Virus record (IMG/VR): IMGVR_UViG_3300028428_000113
Location: 1-44,816 of that record
Source of the DNA: a virus
Length of the DNA stretch: 44,816 nucleotides
Reading direction: 5' to 3' (one strand)
The notes under the pieces were generated by a model. The model was not told the DNA's origin. It saw only the letters and a list, made by a program, of their open reading frames with translations, and made no database searches. Position 1 is the stretch's first letter. Every line of letters starts with the position of its first letter. Below, one piece after another: positions 1-8,147 of the stretch. The position numbers and the translations under genes are program-made.

Positions 1-100
1 GAATGCAAGTCACTATGTGTCGGCAACTGTGTAGATAGGTGAGAGCTAACTGGTGTGCTAGAGCCTCTGCGTGCAGTGTGTATGTGCTACAAAGTAGTGC

Positions 101-160
101 GATGTATGTGCCGATGTATGTGCCAATGTGGCTGCCAATGTATGTACCAATGTAACAACC
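101..160. repeat. 12-bp tandem repeat, five units
   Basis: Five consecutive 12-bp units run without a gap. Units 1 and 2 are identical (GATGTATGTGCC) and the others vary around AATGTATGTACC. One frame reads as repeated M-Y-V-P but has no good start or ribosome site, so I treat the stretch as non-coding. Such iterons can bind a replication or regulatory protein, but nothing here proves that. Confidence 0.75.
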
Positions 161-185
161 GCACCCTCAACTAGTACAAATGCCT

Positions 186-205
186 ATTATACGGAAGCGT
201 ATAAT
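186..205. promoter_or_regulatory. Operator-like inverted repeat ATTATAC-N6-GTATAAT
   Basis: A perfect 7-bp inverted repeat with a 6-nt spacer. Its right arm contains TATAAT. The same TTATAC/GTATAA half-sites recur at 42128-42167, upstream of the leftward gene at 41361-42092, so both may be sites for one regulator. The XRE-type protein at 31702-31941 is an obvious but unproven candidate. Confidence 0.4.
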
Positions 206-278
206 CAAGTGTGATGAGCATCAGCGCGTGGAACGAAAGACTACACTTGCGTAAGACGCGCTGGTCTTAGGGAGTGTC

Positions 279-302
279 ACGGAGTCTCCCCGTACCTTTT
301 TT
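279..302 (+). terminator. Hairpin plus T-run, possible terminator
   Basis: The sequence ACGGAG-TCT-CCCCGT forms a short stem with one mismatch, followed closely by six T residues. This fits a weak rho-independent terminator reading rightward. The same hairpin core, without the T-run, is repeated at 557-571 within a shared stretch that includes GTGTCACGG. Confidence 0.4.
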
Positions 303-455
303 GTTCTGCGGTTTAGGTTGTTGTGGGGTAGAGTATAACAGATAAACAAAAACCTGTATAAAGTACTTCCATTTAGTAAAAATATAAAGCCAGTACAGCC
401 AAAAAGGAAGCTATATCAGAGCCGTAGGTAAGTTATAATGGATAGAACTACAGTA

Positions 456-511
456 ATTAGAGAAGATAATGAATAGAACAGAGATTAGAGAAGACAATGA
501 ATAAGACAGAA
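456..511. repeat. 28-bp imperfect tandem duplication
   Basis: Two adjacent units start ATTAGAGAAGA and then read TAATGAATA or CAATGAATA. A TATAAT lies just upstream at 434-439. There is no coding signal. Confidence 0.6.
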
Positions 512-556
512 GTAATTTGGTTTAAGCGAAAGTATAAAATCAAGTAAGGGGGTGTC

Positions 557-571
557 ACGGGGTCTCCCCGT
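557..571. repeat. ACGGGG-TCT-CCCCGT hairpin
   Basis: A perfect 6-bp stem with a TCT loop. It is a near copy of the hairpin at 279-293, and the copies share the preceding GTGTC. Confidence 0.5.
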
Positions 572-623
572 CGTGGTTCAAATGGAATGGAAGAAAGAGT
601 AAATAGAGCCTATCCAAAGAATC

Positions 624-643
624 TCACCTCTTCCGAGGCGCTG
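624..643. repeat. 20-bp dispersed repeat, copy 1
   Basis: TCACCTCTTCCGAGGCGCTG, containing a CCTC/GAGG mini-hairpin. It is identical to the copy at 874-893, with a two-mismatch copy at 802-821. Confidence 0.7.
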
Positions 644-801
644 TTGAGCGCAGTAGATAAGTCTATCTCAAAACTCTTGCATCTACGATGCGCTGAAGTG
701 TGGGGGATAGGGTCTAATATAGTGATATCGCCCCATTATTCCAGAGTATTTCAGGTATTAAGGGGCGCTGTTGTTGGTATAGACGTAGTATCTGCAAATA
801 C

Positions 802-821
802 TCACCTCTTTCGAGGCACTG
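802..821. repeat. 20-bp dispersed repeat, copy 2
   Basis: TCACCTCTTTCGAGGCACTG. It differs from copies 1 and 3 at two positions, and the CCTC/GAGG stem is kept. Confidence 0.65.
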
Positions 822-873
822 GTGTGAGGATACAATGACCGTTGCTAGGATAATAGCGCTGATACTAAAACAT

Positions 874-893
874 TCACCTCTTCCGAGGCGCTG
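874..893. repeat. 20-bp dispersed repeat, copy 3
   Basis: Identical to the copy at 624-643. The unequal spacing of the three copies (158 and 52 bp between them) argues against a CRISPR array. Confidence 0.7.
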
Positions 894-936
894 TGTGGTA
901 GACTCTTGATGTAAAGTTATCACCTGTGCGGGGTCG

Positions 937-955
937 TACAGGGGTGTCCCCTGTA
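937..955 (+). promoter_or_regulatory. Start-codon-adjacent hairpin TACAGGGG-TGT-CCCCTGTA
   Basis: A perfect 8-bp stem with a 3-nt loop ends exactly one base before the ATG at 956. The only Shine-Dalgarno-like purines (AGGGG) lie in its 5' arm, so the stem could hide the ribosome site. It is related in shape to the hairpins at 279-293 and 557-571. Confidence 0.45.
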
Positions 956-1495
956 ATGAGTAGGATAGCGCGAGAGATACAGTTAATACGGACTCTTGAT
1001 GATGTTGGTAAAGTCAACTATAGAGAAGCTATGACTCAAGGAATGGCTAAGTATGCTGATAGGTATAGTGATGTTAACTCAAGGATGCTTGATGAGTTAG
1101 GGGTGAATATAGTTAAAGACTTGATACAATATCCTAGCCAGTTGAGAATAGTTGAGAGTAGCCCTACGACTAGAGGGTTAGCATGGGACAAGAATGTGTG
1201 GCTGAAGGATGATTTACCTTATCAGCAAAAGATACTTAATCATGAACTAGCGCATATAGGTTTCAATCATAGTGGGAGTGATTTGCCAACAGCACTTCAG
1301 GAAATACAAGCTGAAGGCACTAGCTATGGTATAGGGCATCGGCTAGGAATACCTACTGATGTATTGGCAATGGCATCTGCTCCTGTATTGCATAGTAGAA
1401 TGAAGCAGTATAGCCCTGAACAGATAGGCAATATGATAGAGATGAATAGATCGCCTATAAGTGAGATGGTGTCTAGATTTATGGGTAGTAGATAA
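956..1495 (+). CDS. Zincin-like metallopeptidase-domain protein
   Basis: A 179-residue protein with a zinc-peptidase signature, N-H-E-L-A-H-I-G-F-N-H (HExxH), at about residues 99-109. A downstream helix, Q-E-I-Q-A-E-G-T-S-Y-G, carries the likely third metal ligand (Glu). This HExxH plus (E)xxAE layout is typical of the ArdC C-terminal/IrrE-like zincin class found in phage polyvalent and anti-restriction proteins. I chose the ATG at 956 over the in-frame start at 926 because the upstream part is encoded by a hairpin repeat and has no family likeness. It is followed after one base by the small gene at 1497. Substrate unknown. The family call is fairly safe; a role in takeover or DNA entry is inference. 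Confidence 0.6.
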   Translation: MSRIAREIQLIRTLDDVGKVNYREAMTQGMAKYADRYSDVNSRMLDELGVNIVKDLIQYPSQLRIVESSPTTRGLAWDKNVWLKDDLPYQQKILNHELAHIGFNHSGSDLPTALQEIQAEGTSYGIGHRLGIPTDVLAMASAPVLHSRMKQYSPEQIGNMIEMNRSPISEMVSRFMGSR

Positions 1496-1496
1496 G

Positions 1497-1676
1497 ATGG
1501 CAGGTCGGGCGGCACAACAAAGAAGAATGGCTAAGAGAAAGATAGAGGTATTGGAATCTTATCTAAGGGGAGATAGGACTACAGTACCTCTACTTTCGAG
1601 TATGGGTTTGAGGGAAGTCAATGAGCAAATGGTTAGGATTAAGTTAGCTCAACTTAATCAGAGAATACTACCTTAG
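1497..1676 (+). CDS. Small basic hypothetical protein
   Basis: A 59-residue protein rich in Arg and Lys at its N-terminus (MAGRAAQQRRMAKRKIEV), followed by a predicted helical part. The ATG at 1497 lies 1 nt after the previous stop, which suggests translational coupling with the zincin-like gene. I do not recognise the family. A nucleic-acid-binding role would fit the charge but is only a guess. Its stop overlaps the 3' end of the leftward gene at 1673-1885. Confidence 0.5.
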   Translation: MAGRAAQQRRMAKRKIEVLESYLRGDRTTVPLLSSMGLREVNEQMVRIKLAQLNQRILP

Positions 1677-1885
1677 ACCCAGCCAATGATTAAAACAGAT
1701 TCTACTTTGTCAGTACCTCTGTTCTCCCATCGTTGAAAACGATGGTCAACATATATACTGTCCTTATTGACAATATCTAGGTTAGGACTTGCCCATTGTT
1801 CTTGCCAATCAGCAAGGGCTACTGGTACATCGCCATGTTGTTCTAAATGTTTAGTTAGTTCTGCAATGAGTTCAGAGATTTTCAT
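1673..1885 (-). CDS. Small MTVNEL-type phage protein
   Basis: A 70-residue protein starting MKISELIAELTKHLEQHGD and followed by a V-P-V-A-L-A-D stretch. This matches a small-protein pattern common in phages: an N-terminal helix of type M-x-[VI]-x-E-L-I-x-x-L, then a beta strand. Relatives in this window start MTVNEL (10902-11162 and 11385-11555). It sits 3 nt downstream of the leftward gene at 1889-2698 and is probably co-transcribed from the element at 2730-2746. Function unknown. Confidence 0.6.
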   Translation of the reverse strand: MKISELIAELTKHLEQHGDVPVALADWQEQWASPNLDIVNKDSIYVDHRFQRWENRGTDKVESVLIIGWV

Positions 1886-1888
1886 AGT

Positions 1889-2698
1889 TTATGACGCGCT
1901 GTATGGATTGTAGGGTTGTGAACGAGTAGGATAAGGGGCTTTTGGGACTACAGTGTTCATTTGTTGTGCAAAATGATTTGCTTCTTCAGCGCTCATTTGC
2001 TGTAGTTTAGCCATTTGATCTTCAGCCAAACTACTTGATTGATAGCTGGATTGGGCGTTGATAGGCTTAGGAGCTAATGCAGAACACAATTGGGCTAGAG
2101 TTACCATAGATGCGTTCTTTCCTTGCATGGAAGACATGACAAGGGATTGTAGTTCAGGCGATCCAATACGCTTGAGTAGTTCGTAGTAGAAAGGCATAAG
2201 GTCGTTCTCACGTTCTACCAGTTCGTTGAGGAGGGCTGAGTCATCCCATTCGTGGAGAGAGCGATGTTTGTGGTTTGGTTCTGAGGACATAGATGCTGCT
2301 TTTTCAATAGTAAGGCAAATAGCTGTATTGGTATTAGAGATTGCGGTAATCATGTCGGCTAGAGCGTCGAGACGAATGTTGGCTAGGTCAACTTTAGCAA
2401 TAGCAACTTTGATGCTTGATAGCAATAAACCATCTTGCTCAGGGTCGTTGACTAAATATGCACCTTTAAACCCAGTGCTTACGTTTTGGTATTGCTCTTG
2501 CATGAACTCATTGTATTTGTCAGCAAATGGTTTGGGGAGTACGGATGCTCCAATACTATCAACATGGTCGCCTAAAATTGGGAGAGGTTTATCAATAGTA
2601 GGGTCAGCAATTGAATCTAGGTTTTCGAGATGTAGTTCTTCACCTTTAGGCATATTAGATGCTGCATTGGCAAGTGCTAAGTCTAGTGCGTTTGTCAT
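1889..2698 (-). CDS. Hypothetical protein, 269 aa
   Basis: An unrecognised protein, mostly predicted helical, with a Gln/Ser/Ala-rich C-terminus (residues about 215-269) ending in a Pro/Tyr/Ser tail. No membrane segment or catalytic motif is visible. It is transcribed leftward, opposite to the adjoining structural operon, and a promoter-like element lies 32 nt before its ATG. It probably forms a two-gene leftward unit with 1673-1885. Its length is much greater than that of the other leftward genes in the structural half. Confidence 0.6.
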   Translation of the reverse strand: MTNALDLALANAASNMPKGEELHLENLDSIADPTIDKPLPILGDHVDSIGASVLPKPFADKYNEFMQEQYQNVSTGFKGAYLVNDPEQDGLLLSSIKVAIAKVDLANIRLDALADMITAISNTNTAICLTIEKAASMSSEPNHKHRSLHEWDDSALLNELVERENDLMPFYYELLKRIGSPELQSLVMSSMQGKNASMVTLAQLCSALAPKPINAQSSYQSSSLAEDQMAKLQQMSAEEANHFAQQMNTVVPKAPYPTRSQPYNPYSAS

Positions 2699-2729
2699 AG
2701 AAGTTTAGAGATATACTTAGTTTATTCTT

Positions 2730-2746
2730 CCCCATAGCGTAGCGTC
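2730..2746 (-). promoter_or_regulatory. Leftward promoter-like element, upstream of 1889-2698
   Basis: Minus strand reads GACGCTACGCTATGGGG, 32 nt before the ATG at 2698. One of about 22 copies of the element, whose consensus is GACGCTACGCTAGGGGATA. Confidence 0.55.
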
Positions 2747-2753
2747 TTTTTAT

Positions 2754-3170
2754 ATGAATACTCAAGATAGTCAAGGTAATGGACTGATAGGTGGTGGCAT
2801 TGGATTAGGGTTAGGAGGTGCGGGAGCTTACTTTGGTAGGAACGCTGTAGAGGGCTTTGCTTTAAACAGATTCTCTAATGCAGATAAGTACGCTAAAGAG
2901 TTTGATGCATATGAAAATGCTTATGTTGACTCTAGGCAAGATGTAGCTAGTGCGGCAGCTAAAGCAAAAAGAGAGGGCATCTCATTTAGCGACAAGCAAC
3001 ACCCTAGGTATACAGAGATGGAAGCTGCTAGGGCAAGAAGGAACGCTATTTATGACAAAATGAACAATGCCGCCCAAAGAGCAATACCTTACGCTAATGC
3101 TGCTAAGTTACTTTATATGGCAGGACTCCCAATTACTGCGTCACTCTTAGGTTCTACTTTAACTGATTAA
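2754..3170 (+). CDS. Gly-rich putative internal virion protein, 138 aa
   Basis: The first gene of the rightward structural operon. Residues about 8-28 form a hydrophobic glycine-zipper-like segment (GLIGGGIGLGLGGAGAYFG). A charged helical middle follows, and the C-terminus is hydrophobic (about 115-138). There is no clear Shine-Dalgarno sequence; the ATG lies 7 nt after the leftward promoter-like element. The type of segment and the position, at the head of nine similar genes and upstream of the terminase, suggest an ejection or inner-virion protein. That is inference, since the family is not recognised. Confidence 0.6.
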   Translation: MNTQDSQGNGLIGGGIGLGLGGAGAYFGRNAVEGFALNRFSNADKYAKEFDAYENAYVDSRQDVASAAAKAKREGISFSDKQHPRYTEMEAARARRNAIYDKMNNAAQRAIPYANAAKLLYMAGLPITASLLGSTLTD

Positions 3171-3174
3171 AACT

Positions 3175-4383
3175 ATGGCAACTCCCAACCGTACAGCTTC
3201 AATACTAGATGACCTGATAGATGGGTTTAAGAGTGACTTTAATACAGCGCGATTAGATAGGAAAGCTGCTTATGAGAACTTAGGTAAGAGTGAAGGTAGA
3301 ACTGCTGCTCAGAACATAGGAGGCTTTGCGGGTAGGGTAGCGTCTGATGTTATAGGAGATGAGACTAGAAATACCTATTGGCGATACAACCATCCTTTGG
3401 CAGTATCGTCATTTGCTGGTAGTGATGCACTAAAGGTGACTGGTATGCCTGTGGGTTATCAAGCTTTGGGTGGTGCTGCTTTAGCATTAGGTGTTATGCC
3501 TATAGCATCGGGTAATTTAGATATAAGTAACCTAGGAGAGTTTGGTAGACCTAAAGGATATCAGGCTCTATTTGCTGACCCTACTGATAAGACTAAGACT
3601 ACTAATCCATTGGGCGAGTTTGCTGGTAGGTACTTCATTGGTAGGAAAGGTAATATCTTGCCTTATGAAGAACTAGTCAAAGAAAGACCTGACGTTACAC
3701 CTGAGAAGTATGCTGCTGCTGTTCAGAGTAGTGGGTTCATGAGTAAAGACTTCTTTGGATTACAAGATGACCCTACTAAGTCAATAGCACTTGGATTAGG
3801 TGCGGGTGCTTTACTTGGGGCTTATAGTCGTAGAGGTAAGTACTCAAGGGGCGCTGACGGTAAGATTAAGGTAGAGCCTAGGGTAGTAACTGATCCTGAG
3901 AACATACCTATATCTAAGTGGACTGATGAGAAACAACCTGTAGCTGCTGATATTGAGGCTATAGGTAGGTTCTGGGTTGATTCGCCTAAGAGGGTTGAGA
4001 TGGGTAGACCTGAGGACTTAGTAGCTGGTGCGCTCAAAGGGGGTGCTATAGGGGGGCTTGTAGGTGCTGTAGTTCCTAGCCTAGCCGAGTTAGGCGCTAT
4101 TAAAACACAAAAGAGTTTAAGTGGTGAAGATTCGATAAGCCTCTTAGGATATGAAGTACCTATGAGTGCAGCATTATTAACTACTGGGGCTGGTGTTGGT
4201 CTTAACTATTGGGCTAGAAAACACTTTAAGCCTAATGACTTTAATACTGAAGATGTTGAAGCTGCCATTGATCAATTCCAAACTAAGAGGCATGACACTC
4301 AAGATTCGGTTAAAGGGCTTAATGTCAGGTACAACCCAAATACCAAAGGATGGGATTATGTTGATACGCAATCCTTTAAGTAA
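3175..4383 (+). CDS. Putative internal virion protein with several Gly-rich hydrophobic segments
   Basis: A 402-residue protein with repeated Gly/Ala-rich hydrophobic stretches near residues 95-112, 205-218, 285-305 and 328-345, such as GALKGGAIGGLVGAVVPSLA. Hydrophilic domains separate them. It starts 4 nt after the previous stop. The pattern resembles phage ejection or inner-core proteins that meet membranes during DNA delivery. No known fold was identified, so the role is inferred from composition and operon position. Confidence 0.6.
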   Translation: MATPNRTASILDDLIDGFKSDFNTARLDRKAAYENLGKSEGRTAAQNIGGFAGRVASDVIGDETRNTYWRYNHPLAVSSFAGSDALKVTGMPVGYQALGGAALALGVMPIASGNLDISNLGEFGRPKGYQALFADPTDKTKTTNPLGEFAGRYFIGRKGNILPYEELVKERPDVTPEKYAAAVQSSGFMSKDFFGLQDDPTKSIALGLGAGALLGAYSRRGKYSRGADGKIKVEPRVVTDPENIPISKWTDEKQPVAADIEAIGRFWVDSPKRVEMGRPEDLVAGALKGGAIGGLVGAVVPSLAELGAIKTQKSLSGEDSISLLGYEVPMSAALLTTGAGVGLNYWARKHFKPNDFNTEDVEAAIDQFQTKRHDTQDSVKGLNVRYNPNTKGWDYVDTQSFK

Positions 4384-4421
4384 TACATAGTATGATTAAA
4401 GCAAAGACAAGGTATTAACTT

Positions 4422-4808
4422 ATGATGCAAGGAATAAGAGATAGGTGGGATGCATTACCTGTCTACGCACAGTACGGTATCCCTGCTGTTGGTGTAGCTG
4501 GACTAGGGTTAGGAGCTATGGCATTGATGGGTAATCCACAACAACCAGCCATTCAAGCTACTCAAGCAACGGGTCAAGCTAATGCTAATGAGATGGCTAT
4601 GGTTGGCGATAACGTTAACTTAGCTTTGAGGAGACAAGTGTATGGCGACCCTTTAAGTGACATGGAAGCTTTACAACAAGCAGCTAAGTTATCAGGGAAT
4701 CTCTATAAATTCCCTGAGAAGAAAGAGAAGGCTATACGTGATGCTGAGATTGAAGGTCAACTGATGGCACTTCAAGCTGAAGCTTTGAGACAACAATATC
4801 TTAACTAA
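4422..4808 (+). CDS. Small putative internal virion protein with one Gly-rich segment
   Basis: A 128-residue protein with an amphipathic N-terminus (MMQGIRDRWDALPVYAQYG), a hydrophobic Gly-rich segment at residues 19-37 (GIPAVGVAGLGLGAMALMG) and a long Ala/Gln-rich helix. The same start-helix plus Gly-zipper layout occurs in the next three genes, which suggests an expanded set of related virion proteins. Function inferred from context only. Confidence 0.6.
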   Translation: MMQGIRDRWDALPVYAQYGIPAVGVAGLGLGAMALMGNPQQPAIQATQATGQANANEMAMVGDNVNLALRRQVYGDPLSDMEALQQAAKLSGNLYKFPEKKEKAIRDAEIEGQLMALQAEALRQQYLN

Positions 4809-4811
4809 GAC

Positions 4812-5285
4812 ATGAATCCTATTCGTATTGACCCTACTGGGTTAAAGAATGTAATCCCCCAGTTTATTGATAATCCCTACACTCAGCTAGGTATTAACTA
4901 TGGATTAGGTGCTGGTATTGGTGCTATTGGACAAGCTGGCTACAATGCTGTTACTGGTACTAACAATGCTAATCCTTTAATTACTGGATTACAAATGGCT
5001 CCTCTCCTTGGAGGGCAAGGCGTATCTCGTATCATCAACACTGATGCTCTTAATCAACTAAGGGCTAGAAATGAATACGTCAAGATGTTAGAAAGTGGTA
5101 GTGAAGCATCACTATATAGTGGTGTACTTGGCAATGTTGGCAACGCTATCACTGGTGGTAAAGATATTGACACTAACATGATTGGCTCTGTGGGATACTA
5201 CGGTCAAGCTATGCCACTAGCTAAGAAGATATGGGCTGATGTATTCCCTGTGACTGCTGCTAAAGAAAGAATTATTATTGAGTAG
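4812..5285 (+). CDS. Putative internal virion protein, 157 aa
   Basis: A Gly/Ala-rich protein beginning MNPIRIDPTGL, with a segment near residues 28-45 (GINYGLGAGIGAIGQAGYN). That segment closely parallels DYGLGALGVGGLTAVGN in the next gene, so the two are likely diverged paralogues. The start codon lies 3 nt after the upstream stop. No enzyme motif. Confidence 0.6.
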   Translation: MNPIRIDPTGLKNVIPQFIDNPYTQLGINYGLGAGIGAIGQAGYNAVTGTNNANPLITGLQMAPLLGGQGVSRIINTDALNQLRARNEYVKMLESGSEASLYSGVLGNVGNAITGGKDIDTNMIGSVGYYGQAMPLAKKIWADVFPVTAAKERIIIE

Positions 5286-5293
5286 GTAAAACA

Positions 5294-6238
5294 ATGAATC
5301 CAATGAGTCTCGCAAAACGCTACCTTGCTGGCGTAGGTGACAATCAGTATGCGCAAGAAGCTCTTGACTACGGACTAGGCGCTCTAGGTGTTGGCGGTCT
5401 AACTGCTGTAGGCAATTTAGGGGATGGTGCTGACCAGAATGTATTGCTACAGGGGGTGTTAAGCGCTCCTTTAGCAGCTAATCTTCTAAGACAAGGTAGG
5501 AGTTTTGCTGGTCAACAATACATTGATAGAACAGGAGCTAGTACAGCTAGAGGCGTGTATGAAGGTTTGAATGAAGCAGAGATGAATCAGAAGTTCCTAA
5601 ACCGTTTTAAAGCTGCTGCTGTTCAAATAGCTAATCAAGGCTATGCAGAAAGACAATTGCAAAATCCTTATATGCAAGCTGCATTAGCTGGTAGTGCTGC
5701 TGCTACTGTTGGCGGTTTGTCAGGTCGTGTATTTGATAATGATGCTACTGCTACATCTGTTGGGCTAGCAGCGTTGGGCGGTTTTGCACCTATCGCATAC
5801 TCAATGTTGAGGGGTAGAAATGCTGACGTAGCTAACAGCGCTAAAGCTGTATACAATATTCCAGAAAACTCTACAGGTAGATATCGTACTGACGAATATC
5901 ATGGTGTTCCTTCTGGCTACCCTAGAGCAAGTGCTAATCCTGATAACACGTATCAAGCTAATAGACCCGATCCAACAACCCCTTTTCGTGTAGTCAATGT
6001 ATCGACTGAACCAGTAGCTCGCCCTTCAGTGATGGGTGCTTTACCCTATCAGCGTGGTGGTGATTTAGCTGTGCGCGACCCTAACTTGCCTACTACAAGT
6101 AGAGTTGTAGTGCCGCCTTTGACGATAAACGAGTTAGCCTTAAATACTACTAGAGGTAGAGGATGGAATGTCGGCAAAGAGTTCCCGTTAGAAGCAGGGC
6201 TGGCTGGATTATATGCAAACTCTCCTAGGATGCGTTAA
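5294..6238 (+). CDS. Putative internal virion protein, 314 aa
   Basis: Begins MNPMSLAKRYLAGVG and carries the Y-G-L-G-A-x-G-x-G-G motif near residues 26-42, as in the preceding gene. A second hydrophobic segment lies at about 125-175. The C-terminal third is hydrophilic, rich in Pro and Asn and probably disordered. It begins 8 nt after the previous gene. No recognised family; a structural or ejection role is inferred. Confidence 0.6.
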   Translation: MNPMSLAKRYLAGVGDNQYAQEALDYGLGALGVGGLTAVGNLGDGADQNVLLQGVLSAPLAANLLRQGRSFAGQQYIDRTGASTARGVYEGLNEAEMNQKFLNRFKAAAVQIANQGYAERQLQNPYMQAALAGSAAATVGGLSGRVFDNDATATSVGLAALGGFAPIAYSMLRGRNADVANSAKAVYNIPENSTGRYRTDEYHGVPSGYPRASANPDNTYQANRPDPTTPFRVVNVSTEPVARPSVMGALPYQRGGDLAVRDPNLPTTSRVVVPPLTINELALNTTRGRGWNVGKEFPLEAGLAGLYANSPRMR

Positions 6239-6240
6239 AC

Positions 6241-7557
6241 ATGACCTACTCCCCACTACGCAGACGTTTAGCTGAACTCATCCCAGAGTTAGCTAATAAT
6301 GAGACAGCACTTAGATTAGCCCTGCCAGCCGCTATTGGCGCTACTACTGGTCTAGGCGCACTTGCCTATAATGTTGTAGCACCTTTAGATGTTGACCCTA
6401 TCGGCTTAGCGGTTGGTAGTGGTCTAGCTCTAGGCACACAAGGACGTACACCCTATAACTATGCTGGTATTGGCGCACTAGGATTAGAGGGTGCTAGATA
6501 CCTTAACAATGCATTCACTAACTCTAGTGATACTGAAGCATCACCCCTAATTGCTATGGGCATTGGTGCTGGTACTTTAGGGTTGAGGGAAGCATTGAGG
6601 AGAGGTGTACTAACTTATCCTGAAGCTGGATTCCCTGTAGGACGGATGGCTCAAGACTTGGGAAAGCCTAGTGCTACTACACCTATCGATGATGTAGTAG
6701 CTGCCCCACCGCCACCTACCAAACCTAATAGACCTACACCTAAGCCTAGGGGTGCTAAGCCTGCTGATGAAGTGCCTAACAATCCAAGTACAGGTCAGCC
6801 ATCAGTGGTAGTACCTGACCAAAGCAGAATGTATCTAGCCCGCAACTTAGGCGTGATGTCATCTAAGTTATCCAAGAAAGGTATAGAAAACCTAGGTAAC
6901 TATGCTAATGAGACACCTCAAAGGAAGGCTCAATTATCTTATGACAGTCCTACTGATTACTTTGATAACCTTGTAGACCCTGAAGACTTATTCAAGAGCT
7001 ATGGGCTAAACACAGTGGTAATTAATCCTAGCGGGATGTTAGTAGATAGGCGATTACTTGAGAATAGGACTGACTTACTTAATCAACCAGTAGTTCAAAT
7101 AACACCATCTACATTAGATGCTGGTCATTCTGAACTAGTCAAGCAAGGACTGGCTAAAGCTGGTCAACCACATCCTAACGTCAGAGCCTATGGTATTGAA
7201 ACTATCAATGAATTAGCCAAGGGTTCTAGCACATCCCCTAGTGCTATGAATCCATTAGGTTATTACAACAAAGCTGATAACAATACTTGGCAATGGGAGC
7301 AGTCCCTAAACCCAGAAGAAATAAGCTCTATGGTCAAAGATAGGGGTGGTAGAATTGCTGTTAACTTAAACAACATGAAGCCATTGGATACTGTGGAACA
7401 GAATGACCTTTACTTAGATGCTTTAGGGTTGACAGGCATAGGTGCTTATACTCCCACAGCACCATCTATCCCTAAACAAACATATTACCCCCAATACAAC
7501 AAAGACTACAGCGTAAGCAAAAGACCTATGAGAATAGCTAAACAAGGAGATAACTAA
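6241..7557 (+). CDS. Putative internal virion protein with Pro-rich linker, 438 aa
   Basis: The largest protein of the upstream structural set. The N-terminal 130 residues contain several Gly/Ala-rich hydrophobic stretches (for example ALPAAIGATTGLGALAYNVV). A Pro/Lys-rich linker follows at about 155-175, then a soluble domain of about 250 residues with no recognised signature. It starts 2 nt after the upstream stop and ends with TAATG, which couples it to the next gene. It may combine a membrane-active part with an enzymatic or structural domain, but I cannot name one. Confidence 0.6.
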   Translation: MTYSPLRRRLAELIPELANNETALRLALPAAIGATTGLGALAYNVVAPLDVDPIGLAVGSGLALGTQGRTPYNYAGIGALGLEGARYLNNAFTNSSDTEASPLIAMGIGAGTLGLREALRRGVLTYPEAGFPVGRMAQDLGKPSATTPIDDVVAAPPPPTKPNRPTPKPRGAKPADEVPNNPSTGQPSVVVPDQSRMYLARNLGVMSSKLSKKGIENLGNYANETPQRKAQLSYDSPTDYFDNLVDPEDLFKSYGLNTVVINPSGMLVDRRLLENRTDLLNQPVVQITPSTLDAGHSELVKQGLAKAGQPHPNVRAYGIETINELAKGSSTSPSAMNPLGYYNKADNNTWQWEQSLNPEEISSMVKDRGGRIAVNLNNMKPLDTVEQNDLYLDALGLTGIGAYTPTAPSIPKQTYYPQYNKDYSVSKRPMRIAKQGDN

Positions 7558-8147
7558 TGGCATTTCCACTTGTTGCCGCATTAATGAAAGGATTTAAGTT
7601 AGGCGCTACTGGGCTAGGACTTATGGGGGGCGCTCCCGTTGGTGCTGCTCGTGCTGGTGCTGGTGCATTGAACCTCCTTAAGCAAGCCTACACTCCTAAT
7701 GCTATGGGCTTAATGAACTTGGGTATGGATGCTATCCCTCTAGCAATGGACATAGCTAACAATGATGTTGGCTTAAAGTCCTTCAGTTCCTTTGGTGGGA
7801 CGATGTTAGGAACTAAGTTTGGTGGTAGAGAGTTAAATAAAGTAGGAGAGTCTAGACTAAGAAACTCTAGAGATACCTTTAACACTTTATCCTCTAGCCA
7901 GCCTAAATCCCTAAGAAAAGCTTATGTGAATGAAAGGCTGGGAAGTAGAGAGAAAGACCTATTGAGTAATCCTCAGACTTCCCGTCAAGGATACAATATG
8001 CCCATAGGATTTGCTGCTGACACTGGGCTGTACACTCTAACCTCTGGGATGAATAAACCTAAACCTACTGACTTTGAGACTCAAATGCTGCAAGGTCAAT
8101 CACCTAGTCCAGTTACTAGATATATGCAAATGACAGGAGGATTGTAA
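7557..8147 (+). CDS. Putative virion protein, 196 aa
   Basis: The N-terminal 60 residues are Gly/Ala/Leu-rich and hydrophobic (MKGFKLGATGLGLMGGAPVG and onward). The rest is polar and basic. Its start overlaps the stop of the previous gene (TAATG) and its own stop overlaps the next start in the same way. No known family. Confidence 0.6.
   Translation: MAFPLVAALMKGFKLGATGLGLMGGAPVGAARAGAGALNLLKQAYTPNAMGLMNLGMDAIPLAMDIANNDVGLKSFSSFGGTMLGTKFGGRELNKVGESRLRNSRDTFNTLSSSQPKSLRKAYVNERLGSREKDLLSNPQTSRQGYNMPIGFAADTGLYTLTSGMNKPKPTDFETQMLQGQSPSPVTRYMQMTGGL

Larger units (their letters stand above)
1..955. other. Gene-free repeat-rich left region
   Basis: I see no convincing gene here. Short open frames at 587-838 (+) and 714-923 (-) run through dispersed repeats and show no protein signature. 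The stretch holds a 12-bp tandem repeat, a TTATAC/GTATAA inverted repeat, a 28-bp tandem duplication, three copies of a 20-bp hairpin repeat and three GGGG-TNT-CCCC hairpins. It may be a regulatory or terminal region upstream of the rightward genes. That role is inference. Confidence 0.6.

Noticed and set aside
102-152. Short M-Y-V-P repeat peptide frame
   Set aside because: It is produced by the 12-bp tandem repeat and lacks a start context.
587-838. Rightward 83-codon open frame in the left region
   Set aside because: It runs through copies of the 20-bp hairpin repeat in different frames, has no ribosome site and no protein signature.
624-893. CRISPR-like array from the three 20-bp repeats
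   Set aside because: Spacing is unequal (158 and 52 bp between copies) and the units are short with a central mini-hairpin.
714-923. Leftward 69-codon open frame in the left region
   Set aside because: It overlaps the same repeats on the other strand and has no family likeness or start signal.
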